Part shown: positions 37,586-49,113 of the stretch, one piece after another
Position numbering within the stretch: the first letter of the stretch is position 1
How the letters are laid out: the number at the start of each line of letters is the position of its first letter
NCBI GenBank assembly: GCA_018292915.2
Contig: JACVVK020000376.1
Location: forward strand, 216,001 to 280,000
Length of the DNA stretch: 64,000 nt
From: Batillaria attramentaria
Taxonomy: Eukaryota > Mollusca > Gastropoda > Batillariidae
Direction: 5' to 3'
Notes under the pieces: model-generated
What the model was told of the DNA's origin: nothing
Database searches by the model: none
Seen by the model: only the letters and a program-made list of their open reading frames with translations
Position numbers and translations under genes: made by a program

Positions 37586-38107
37586 GTGCGTCGCGTGATA
37601 ATCAAATTTGATAGCATGACGCACAGCTTTCACAGTTTCAGTTTCAATCTTCGGCAATCGATCGTCAGAGCAGTCGCCACAGACACTCTGAAATGTACGG
37701 CATTCATGTCTGTTAGAATAGCTCCCCTTTCCAAGGGAAATAACGCCCACCAATTTTGTGGCTCTACCAAAAGTCAACCACGCAAAGTTGCAATGTCACC
37801 TTTACGGTGGATCAAACGGACAGTTATACGCAATCGTGCCAAAGCAGATGATGAAATTTTCGAGGAGCATCCTAGCATTATTAGGAATAGTGATGGACCA
37901 ACACCGACAACCAGTTCTACGTGCGGGAAGAGACCAAGCCCATTGTCTGAGACAGGACCGTCACCTACAACAAAACCGAAAGTAGCTCATTCCCTCAACT
38001 ATGAATGGTTAAACAAGTTTTCGTGGCTACGTTTCGTACCCTCACAAAAAATGTGTGAAATATGCACTGAAGCGGCGACGACAGACAAGGTCTTTCAATT
38101 CTTTTGA
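37586..38107 (+). CDS. ORF inside the hAT-like element, 173 aa, with ZNF862/TTF-type zinc-finger fragment
   Basis: The last 40 residues (NYEWLNKFSWLRFVPSQKMC, then EICTEA) resemble the N-terminal zinc-finger module of hAT-derived ZNF862-like proteins, where a WL..F.WL.F segment precedes a CxxC pair. The frame stops soon after, with only one CxxC. Residues 1-60 look noncoding; the part from about residue 90 (SPLRWIKRTVIRNRAKADDE) is more protein-like. Probably a truncated transposase reading frame. Confidence 0.45.
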   Translation: MRRVIIKFDSMTHSFHSFSFNLRQSIVRAVATDTLKCTAFMSVRIAPLSKGNNAHQFCGSTKSQPRKVAMSPLRWIKRTVIRNRAKADDEIFEEHPSIIRNSDGPTPTTSSTCGKRPSPLSETGPSPTTKPKVAHSLNYEWLNKFSWLRFVPSQKMCEICTEAATTDKVFQFF

Positions 38108-38251
38108 ATAAAAGTGTTTTCATCTTATGGCAGTGCTACTGAGTTGACATCAGATGTCTTTCCAGGAAAGGTGTAAAATCATTATCAGTCAGAACTAAGA
38201 AAGAATTCACCTTAACAAGCAGAATTGAAATACTACTTTCTTTTTCAACAG

Positions 38252-38252
38252 A

Positions 38253-38337
<85 letters not shown>
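38252..38337. repeat. (CT)n(CA)n array inside the hAT-like element
   Basis: About 13 CT units then about 30 CA units. Confidence 0.95.
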
Positions 38338-38340
<3 letters not shown>

Positions 38341-38693
38341 GTATCAGTATCAGAAAAATAATAGTTTAACTTTTACTTTTCATTGTCAACAGGTAGACAG
38401 ACTCATAATGTTCACCCAAAACAATATTTGGAATTAATTTTTTCCACTGCAACTCTCGATTATCACTTATATGTTTTTGAAGAAGTTCATTGCCGACACC
38501 AGTGACGCAATGCATTGACTTTCAAGCTGGAGGTTAGGCTGACCCTCAGATTTTTCTGCTGGAAGTCATGCTGACCCTGACCTCAGAAAAAAAATCTACC
38601 ACAAGCCCTGCTTATCTGATGAGATGCCGACAATATGTTGTCTTTCAGTTTTATGCAAAGCAAGCAAACCACAGACTAAAAGTTCACAGCTCA

Positions 38694-41600
38694 CTATTTC
38701 TTTTTTCCAGTCTTCACTTTCTCGCGAATGATTTTGAACAAGTTCTTCATTCTGTCAAACGTCCCAGTCGCATCAGGCAAGTTTTCATACGGTATGTGAT
38801 CCTCGATCCCTTGACTGAACTGTTCGTCTGTTGGCAGCACCTTGAAACTTTTCTCCCGAGCAGGAATGGGCGTCCCGTAGTCTTTGGAGATGGAGGAGGT
38901 GGAAGTGAACGAGAAGTTCTGCTGCCGAAGGAATTCTGAGTTTGACATACTGCTGCTGTCCTCCGAACCAGGCACTACGGCATCACCAGTGACAGGGGTT
39001 TGAGCAGATGCTGAAGGTGCTGCGTTGCTGTCTTCGTAGACGCTGGCAGCAGCATCACTGTTTTCTGATCCTAGCTCTTGGACAAGTTGCTGTTGTTGCT
39101 GAAGAAGAGAGTCCATGCTCGGACTCTTTGGAGAGTCAGAGTCATCTGCAGCGGCCGCTACCTTGGTCTCGGATGGTGAGGACGTAACTGTTGGTAAAGG
39201 AGCTTCATCTGCATGGCAAAAGGTAATACGTGTAAGTATAATGAAAACTGAAGCGTCTATGACCATAATCACAAATGTTTTGGTTTGTCTGATCACCTGG
39301 CTTACTGTATCAATTAGTAAAAGTGCAATATGTCACACTAGGACATTACAAAGAAATATCACTTGCTTATCACGCTGAGCAGATGGCAAGATAATAAAAA
39401 TAATAACAGAGGAAACCTATCAGGTACTTATACAAGACACAGGCTCTAGTCTAAGTGTGCTCACCAAAGGATTAGTAGGGGCGATGATAATCAATCCAAT
39501 GTTTGGAAGAGCACCTTAAATAAAATAAATAAATCAATGATCTGCTCTTTGCCCTACTACTAGTATTAGTAAGAGCATTACTGGGACACACACTGACCTT
39601 GCTATACCAACCAGCCACACAGTTTCTTGTAGCAGCAGCGAAGCAACCTTTTCCTAGAATTGTAACTTGTTCCCATTAAAAAACCCACTCTCTCATAACC
39701 ACCCTAGTATTCTTACCATCATCTTCCAGCTCCATGTCCTCGACTGTCTCAGATGCCTTCACACGTTTGGCAGTGATGGCTTCCTCCACTTCCTGCTGGC
39801 GCTTTCTTGCTGTTTCCTTGGCGACGATCTCGTCTTGCAGTGTCTTCTTCAGCTGATGCTGCTGAATTGGTGGCAGGCCCAGAGCCGCGCTCTCGTCGAT
39901 GAGCCCAAGCGGCACTGGCACTGTGAACCCTGGGTACTCGATGATCTTTTCTACATCAAATGCCTCCGCGTCTGAAACAATGATCATGCCAATGATGTGG
40001 TTTTGGTTTAAACAGATTTATTTTGTTGCACTGGAGAAAGTACAGAAAAACAGCTTGAGCATTAACAAAACATACTTATGACATGCTCAAGAAAAATTCA
40101 ATTAAAACAACCTTTGCAACGGTGGTTCACGAATTATGAGGGGGGGGGGGGGGGGGGGGGGTAGATTTCAGTTTTGTCAGCGAGCATCAGCTGCTACAGT
40201 CGATCATAGTACACATATGCATTAATGTATTTATTTATGTGGCTAAGAAAAGCGTGCCGAAAGTGTGATAAACTCTAGAACTTGTGACATTCTAGGAGGA
40301 AGTGTTGAGCGGACTCGATCACAGCTCCACAAGCACAACTAGCGGTAAGAGACTTACAAAGTTTTGAGATGCAGATGTGCATATCATACAACTTACATGG
40401 AATTTTGTTGTTGTTTTTTTTTTGTGGGGGTGTAACTCAACAAGGAAAATAATATGTGCAAGACTGCAGTATCAGTGACTAAAATAGTGGTTACAAAGTA
40501 TCACCTATGAACTCTGCCGTAGGAAATTCCTAAAAAATTGCATTTTCCTAGCACAGCATCAGCTTTAACATTGTCATAAGGCACTTCACAGTCCAACGGG
40601 GCGGTCGGTGGTCAAGTGGTTAAGAGACTTGTCACCAATGCGAGAGGTCGGGGGGTTCAACGCCCACTCGGGGCAAAGAATTTTTCCTTCTCGTATGTGG
40701 CACCGTTCATTTGGGCCCATCGTCTGGGGTTCTCTCTGGTACTCCGGCTTCCTCCCCCTCTGCTTTGGAAATGTTCAGCCCACCAAATTTGAAAAATAGA
40801 TGCAATTCTAAATTCCGAAATTTAAATAGCTGAGCTGACCCTTCGCAACAAGTGATTGTAATGTGTTTATGTCCAGTGTGTGAGAGAATGCCTGTGATTC
40901 ACGTGAGCGTGCGTGCTGGGTTCAGTTCGCGGCGCTTTGAGCCCATTCACAAAATTGGATAAAGCGCCTATACAATACTCATTATTATTATTATTATTAA
41001 CACACGCTCAAGCTCTGCTGATAAAACCCCATAAGAATGTGCAGAGTTTGATGCTACATTAAGCACTAAGGCAATGACATTAACTTTTGATGAAGGTCCT
41101 GCTGGTCACCGAACACCCGGCACTTACCGGCAGCATCAGAAGAGTTGTCTGCTCCGACTTCCCCATCCTCCAGGCTCTCCCCGCGAAGGTTGGTCTCTGA
41201 CAACACATGAACTAGTAGTGAAGTCATATTAGCAAAACAAAAATCAAACCGCTTATACTCTGAATAGACTCAAAAACAACTACACAATTACTTCAGGACT
41301 GATAAAGCGAATACAACTTCAGAACCTACGATCAGAATTCAATGAACTGATCAACTAAGTACAACACTGCAAACAATGAAGTCCGACATGTATTAATTGA
41401 CAGCTTGATTTAATTATTATCAATATTTGTAGACAAAAAAATAACCTGTGCCAGCACCTTTTAATGTCTTTACCAGCGTGTCTCAGAGGCATGTATAGTC
41501 ACTAACAAGTCAAGCAAACTATATCCAAGAATATATCAGCCTCGACTGAACGGACAGTCACCATGAAGCTGATTCGGCTGGTTTGGGAATTTAATGTCCT

Positions 41601-43526
41601 TCTCTACCAAAGATGGGGCAACGAGTGAAAAGGCCAGTACAAATATTTGGCCCCAGCTGGGATGCAAACCCATGAAGCTGAAACGACATCCAAACAAACC
41701 TTTACCCAATATCTATGGGGTGTAGGAAATACTTTACCATTGCCATCCTTGTCATACATGGCAAGCGATGACCCTTTCTTGTTAGCTTCATGTAACCAGC
41801 CAGGAGGGTAGCCAAACAATCGCATGCGGTAAATGTATGATGGCAGCTGTTCAGGCTTCAGACCCATCGCTTCACGCAACGCAGTGCTGCAATCGCAATC
41901 ATGTTTAAACACTCAAAGTCAAAACCCACTCAAAATATAACAGCATACTACTACTAGTACTAGTAGTAGTATCTACTTTGATGAAAAAAACAAGGCAAAA
42001 AGAGTAGATCAGTGCAAAACAACAGATGCATAGTGTACATTTGCATTGAAGATGCACAGTGTGCACTTAACAGGCAAACTATCTGATGTGTTTAACCTTT
42101 AGGCATCGAGACACGAGCCGGCTCGCGTCACTCTCAACAGCCGTAGGCACCGAGCCGCGAACCGATTCGCGTTGCCCTAAACAGCCAGCAGCTGCATGCG
42201 CGTCAGCAGGGAAGTAGGTCACTGGCCAAGCTCGCGATGTCAAAGAGTTAAAAATGTAGACTATCTCTAGCATCACAAAGCTGCAGGGACAGCAGTGACA
42301 AGTGCTGTCTCAATGCACTATGCCATAGTGTTGTTTACAAACGAAGTACAGCTCACCTGATTTCTCCTGCCTTGAACTTTTTTTTGGTAGGATCCAATTC
42401 AGGGTCTTTGTGATACCGTGAAGAATGCCTACAAACAAACGCAAGTTGTCAGGAGACTTTGTTAACCAAATCACGTCAAACTGTGATAAATGTTTTCATG
42501 CAATACGGTCAACAGACCAGGCTGCCACCTCAGACCTGTTCAAGGTACAGTAACTCCCTGTCTAAGAACAAACTCAGTTTTGGCCACTGTCCTCATCTAT
42601 CCCAAGTAGCATAATTTCTCTCCCCCAAAATCTGCCCACTAAATAATATCATAAAAATATCACTAGTGTGACTACATAATACGACTACAAACTTTTTTTT
42701 TTTTTTTTTAATTACAGATTAGGTATTATACATACTTACATACATACACAATACGACTACAGACTTGTACAAGCCAAAAGAAGGCACATATCACAGTGGG
42801 TGTAACGAGGAAGGGCTGGGACCAGTTCAGTTTGTGTAATTGCCAGCTAAGTCAGCATTTCAAACCCCATCCCCCGTGAGAAAGAGTTCAATGAGAAAAT
42901 TGCACTGAAGAACATGTAACAATGGAATATAATCCCCCCTCCCTCCCCTCCCCAAATGACAGAGGGCAGGACAACTTGGACACACAATGGGGTTAAGGTA
43001 ACTGGCCTGTTACTAGCAGTACACATATTACATGTAGCTGCAAAGAATACATACGTCTTGTTTCGAGAACTGCCCTGTTTCTCCTGGTGCTCTCGCCGCT
43101 TGTTGCGTATGCGGGCGTGGTCACGCGCCAACTTGCACTCACTCAGTCTGTGTTCCCCGCCGCAGTTAAAGCATGACTCCTTTGGCCTGCAAGTGTATGT
43201 GAGAGCAGTTAACCTCAGACTGACAAGCCTAAAATAAATCTTATATATAGTGTAGTAGACTGGAACTTCAGTATTATTTTCAAAACAATACCAGTGCTGA
43301 TGAGAACCGATACCCAATCATCTTTTGACATCTAGATTTACAACTTTACCTTTACTCTGATAACAGCTTTGTTAGACAACTTGACAAAAAGGTAATAAAG
43401 TCGCTAACATAATACTGAAACTCGCGGCACTGCTACAGTGCTTAGAGCAGGAGCGGATGTAGGTGTGTACATGCCAGGGCATTCACCAATAGTGTGTATG
43501 GTTTGAAATGAAATTAAAACAGACAC

Positions 43527-43557
<31 letters not shown>

Positions 43558-46500
43558 AAGTTGCAACTCACTTAGCTGGTGGTTTAGAGGTTGCGTCAGT
43601 ACCGTCTTCTTCATCATCAGGTGGAAAAATTTCTTCATACACTTGATAGTATCTTTAATATTATAAGGAACAATCAGGTGGAAAAATTTTCTTCATACAC
43701 TTGATAGTATCTTCAATATGATAAGGAACAATTAGCAGGAACAGCAAACTGCACTGGTCCATTTTTTTCCCCGTCCGTGAATGTATCCTAAATTCCAGTA
43801 GCCTGGGCAGACTGATGCCTGTCATTTACAAATTTAAATTTTATACCTTTATGAAAAGTCACTTTTTACAGTCAACACTGCTCTCTCAATTTTGGGGGGT
43901 TTGGGGGTTCTTTTCATTTGTTCTTTTTATTTTTCTCCATGGGGTGGGGTGGGGGTGAGGGAGCTTTTTGTTTTAGCAGTTTTTTGGGGTTTTTTCCCTG
44001 GGGTGGGGGTGTTGGTGTGGTTATTCTTTTTTTTAAATTCTTTTTTGTTGTTGTTGTTGCATTTCAACTTTAATTCAAGGATACTTTGGCACCTCCCAGT
44101 TGACCATCTGATCCGGTTCAATGGAGTCCAGTGGAAAACCACGTGAATCAACCATGAACCCCTGGTGAAACTGGGCACAGCCAATGATCTGGAGAAAAAA
44201 ATAAAATAAAAAGATTAAAATAACTGGTCTTCTCCTTCCTATCTGGATCCACTAATAACACTAGCAGCAGTTTTAGTTTTAGTAGTATCATTGGCAATCC
44301 GACAGAGCTAGAGGAAGGACGCGTCCCCGAACCAGTGCAACAATTTAACACGACGTCAGCTGGAGAGTATTGCAAGCGCCAACCCACGCAGAGGCTAGTG
44401 GGGCAGTCGTTACTGCTACACAAATAAGAAGCCCGATGGGTCAGAACACGGGATGATCACATTCTACGATGGAACGCACCAGATGGATAAAACAATGACG
44501 AAATGAACGTCAAAACGGACCCGGCCAGCATGCGGCGAAACACAGGACCCGGAGAGGAGAAAGGAAACTGCACACAGTGCCTAAACAGGCACGACACAGT
44601 GCAAAGAAAAGAACAACGACGAAATGAAAGTCACCCTGCTACCTCACAAACAAATGTGGACGGAGTACAACTCACGCCACATGTCATTAATAACTACCCA
44701 AATTAATGACGAAATGAATAGCATTTCTAAGACGATATACGGGTTGGTACGCTGATGAGAGCAGTCCCGGCAATCTAATGCAAAACTTGCTCGAAATACA
44801 CTTGATCTGACAAAACATTGACCTGTGTCTATCATGTGTATACGGCCGGCCAGTACCACAGGCCATCACATATAGTGTGCGTAGTGAACACACTTTATCA
44901 CACCCATTGGCAATCCGACAGAGCTAGAGGAAGGACGCGTCCCCGAACCAGTGCAACAATTTAACACGACGTCAGCTGGAGAGTATTGCAAGCGCCAACC
45001 CACGCAGAGGCCAGTGGGCAGTCGTTACTGCTACACAAATAAGAAGCCCGATGGGTCAGAACACGGGATGATCACACTCTACGATGGAACGCACCAGATG
45101 GATAAAACAATGACGAAATGAACGTCAAAACGGCCCCGGCCAGCATGCGGCGAAACACAGGACCCGGAGAGGAGAAAGGAAACTGCACACAGTGCCTAAA
45201 CAGGCACGACACAGTGCAAAGAAAAGAACAACGACGCAATGAAAGTCACCCTGCTACCTCACAAACAAATGTGGACGGAGTAGAACTCACGCCACATGTC
45301 ATTAATAACTACCCAAATTAATGACGAAATGAATAGCATTTCTAAGACGATATACGGGTTGGTACGCTGATGAGAGCAGTCCCGGCAATCTAATGCAAAA
45401 CTTGCTCGAAATACACTTGATCTGACAAAACATTGACCTGTGTCTATCATGTGTATACGGCCGGCCAATACCACAGGCCATCACATATAGTGTGCGTAGT
45501 GAACACACTTTATCACAGTATCAATGATGACAGCCATTCAGAAGCTTACAGGAAAATGTCAAAGTCTGAGAGACAAGAATTAGCACTGAGCACAGAACTT
45601 TTAAAACATCTCTAAGACGCCTCAGTTGTACTCCTCATAGGAGTTAAGACATTTGGCAGTCCCCGTACCAGTACATACCGCATGGGTCTGCCACATTTGG
45701 TTTGTCCGCTTTCCCACAGGTATGCTGTCGTTTATGTCAACACATGACGGCAGGGGAGCCTTTTAAACAAGAAAAAAAACAGGTGTCCTTTAATCAACAT
45801 CACCACGAAATACTGACATAATAAAAATCCCAGCAAAGCTGAGGATGACATAATTTTCTACTTCTTCTGAGCTACTGAGTTACAGCAAAATTGCAAGGCA
45901 ATGTTCATACATGTATAATGCAGACGGGGAACATAAAAACAAAGAGAGGTCATAATTCATAGCAAGGCTATAGTCCCTAGAAAAACAATTCTTCTCAAGC
46001 CAAGCTACAGCAGTAATCATCATCGTGGTGGACTTACATCTCTACTTTCAGAATAGCTTAATATTAATAGAGCACTATTCTCAACATCGACTAGCGCCAA
46101 AATTCCATAAACATGTTGTAATGTGCACTTACCCTGGTAGACAAGTCTGAGTGTTTGCTGAAGTCCTTGGAGTCTGCATGCTCTGTGAGGCTGATGAGAA
46201 ACTGCTCAATTCTTGCACGATACTTCCTGTTTCCACACAAAAAGAAAACTTTCTTAGGTGATTTCTGAATGAAGTTGTAAACTAATCTATTCTCACATGT
46301 ATGTATGTATCCATACCTATAAGTGTAAAATACAAAAACTAACAGTAAACTTTTCATGTACCAGTGCAACACATACTATACAGGTTACCATCAGTACAAT
46401 ATGGTCCCAAAGCTCAACAAATGCAATTGCGTTAAACATGTTTACTTTCTTAAACTTTTTAGTGAGGGTGTGAAATAAAATATTTACCTTTAGTCAGAAA

Positions 46501-49070
46501 CCTGAATGCAAAATTCAAATTTCAATGTATAGCGAAGCACGTTATACTGAAGATGAACTGCGTACGGTACTTGTTTTTTGTTGTTGTTGTTTTTTTTGTT
46601 TTTGTTTTTTAAAAACTTTTCCCCTAAAAGTAAAACCATGACATGGCTGTAATTTCTCAATCTCACCTGGCAAATGTATTGTTCTGAAATACCACTTGTA
46701 CACCAGGGCTGCATTCATCAGTGACACACCTGAGGACATAAAACGCATACATAGTGATGTACACTTCCTTACTATTTGTAGTGTATACATGTCTGTACTG
46801 TGATGATTCTGCACAGTAAATTACATTCACAAAATTGCTCAAATTACGTGCATGAACAACTGGATGACAAAGACTTGTATATATGTGTATGTATAGATCT
46901 CAGAACACACTACACAAAAGTAGGATTATGTGAGCGAATTTCTTGAACTCGATGTCACTGGCGATTCACATGCAGAAGTTGTGTTGTCTTCCTTGGTGGT
47001 CTGTAACTTTGTGATTTGTGCTTGTAAAACTAGAATTCCAGATAGTTGCTTTGACTTGAAGTGTTGCTGACAGTGGACCCCAGAAAATATTCCTGCCACA
47101 ACCAACTCTCTTCATTCTTGACACAGCACTTTACTGTTTCATCTGTCAGGCTGGTATTTACTGCAACGCCTGAAGCTGAAGCAATGTCTTGGAAAGTCTT
47201 TATCTTCTGCAATGGTGCGTCATCCGTGGAGCTGGTGTGAAGTTTCTTCTGCAAGAGGTGACCCCTGTGCACAATCCCCGATTTTCTGCATCTGCTTCGT
47301 CTTCACATGGCCATCACTAGGCAGACCACTATCACTTCTCTTAAAAAATACCTGGGAAAATCCACAACTTGCTGCCCCTCTTCAAGTTCTGTGAAAGATG
47401 CAATACACTCCAACCACATCTTTGATGATCAATAAACATGCCGAGGCAGGTAAGAAACTCTTCTGCAATCCGGTCTTGCTGTCTTCTGAGCAATTCTTCA
47501 TGATGTAAATGAGGAACAGTCTCACCAATCTTTCTGTATGCGAATAGTCATGTCTTCCAAGCAATTCTTCAAAAATGTGAATGAACAGCAGACTTGTGTG
47601 AGTAACTGCGAAGGTGGTTTCAAAGTAGAAAGGATAAAAGTACACACAATACACGGTGGCACTGTTTATGGGCCAGTCTGCACTTAAAGTGACAAATGTT
47701 TTAAGCAGTTGCATTTGCAAAAAGTATAGCATCAGTGTTCATACTACTGCACATGTAAATACAAGAATAAAAGTACTATAATATGTAAAGAATACCAAAT
47801 CTGTGAAAGCTCTGAACGATTTCAAACAGACAAGGGAAAAGGGTTAAGGAAGTGGATGGCTCTATTTCACTACCAGAAAACCTTTTCAAAAAGACACCGA
47901 CATAACCAGCAACTAGCACTGAAAGGCTCTCTGGCTTTCGACAGTGTCATAGACTCATACCAGTACCTTGCAACGGCACCGCACGTCTCAACCTGCAGTG
48001 GACAGAGGACAAACCGTTTCTTTCATTGCAGTCACTGAGTCAGCTCTGACCAAGCACCTGTAATTAGCACCACACCTGTCATCAGTAGCACAAGAACAAC
48101 GTCTGACCCCAGGCAACATGATAACCTTCTCCCTCTTTCTCACTCAAATCTCATCTCCGGTTTCTTGATCTGCTTTTAATACGAAACTGGTGACGCTGAC
48201 TGTTTTAATAAATTAATATTATGATGAATTTATAAAACTTATCTTCTATAATCAGATAAAGTTACGAACAAACTGATAACACTGTAAACACATTCTCACA
48301 AATACACTTTACAGTTTGCATTAATTAAGTCAATGTATGATACCACTACCAGTACATGTACATAAAAAAAAATAATCCATGAACAATAATAGAATGCAGA
48401 TCAGCACAGCTGGGTTTATCTCAAGTCTTCAGATTCTTGCAGTCTTCTTCAGCGGAATTTTTCATTTCCTGAACTTGAAGCATCTTCTTCCCGCTGCAAA
48501 ACTTGAAGCTGAGCCTGACGCTTGGCTAAAGGTGTTGTGAAACCTTTTTAGTTCCAATCCATTCAGCAGCTTCCTTCTTGAAGTTGAAGTAAAAATGTTG
48601 ATCTTCATTCGCTTTCTTCTGATGACTGGTAGCCTGACACTGCTGTCAGTGACGAGTGATCAATGAAGTCTTTAGGTGCTTCTTCCATGATGAGTCCATC
48701 CATCAACCATGCTGATTTTTTTTCCTTCTTCGCCATTCATAGGCATCTCCTTTAGGTCCAGTGGGGTTGCAGGGATCTTTGCTTCTAGCATGGGATCTGT
48801 TTCACTGCTAGTGTACACAGCTTTACCTTGAAGATACTTGCGGCAAGCGAGGTCTTTCTTCCACTGTGGTTCTTGAGGACAGTGTGGTATGTAACACTAA
48901 CAGTATTCTTCTTGTCATCTGTTATTGGCTGTCTGTGCTCCTTGCTTTTGCCATCACATGCATAGGAAAGTGACTAACTTTCACCAGTTGGATAAACAGC
49001 AGAAAAGACCTTCTGATTGTATCTAACTATAACTTTTATCAGGTGGATATTCTCTTTTTCTCTCTCTGAG

Positions 49071-49113
<43 letters not shown>

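Larger units (their letters stand above)
37468..38610. mobile_element. hAT-like element with 11-bp TIRs and 5-bp target duplication
   Basis: The ends are CAGGGCTTGTG and its perfect complement CACAAGCCCTG (37468-37478 and 38600-38610), flanked on both sides by the direct repeat CTTAT (37463-37467 and 38611-38615). Length is 1,143 bp. It holds an ORF (37586-38107) with a transposase-type zinc-finger end but no catalytic region, so it is non-autonomous or a deletion product. CAGGG termini fit the hAT superfamily, in which some families make 5-bp rather than 8-bp duplications. A CT/CA microsatellite (38252-38337) has grown inside it. It lies just past the ZCCHC8 stop and may be part of its 3' UTR. 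Confidence 0.65.

Noticed and set aside
44503..45508. Paired small ORFs repeated in both 615-bp units
   Set aside because: They are duplicated because the DNA is. No domain is present and open frames occur on both strands; kept only as part of the tandem duplication.
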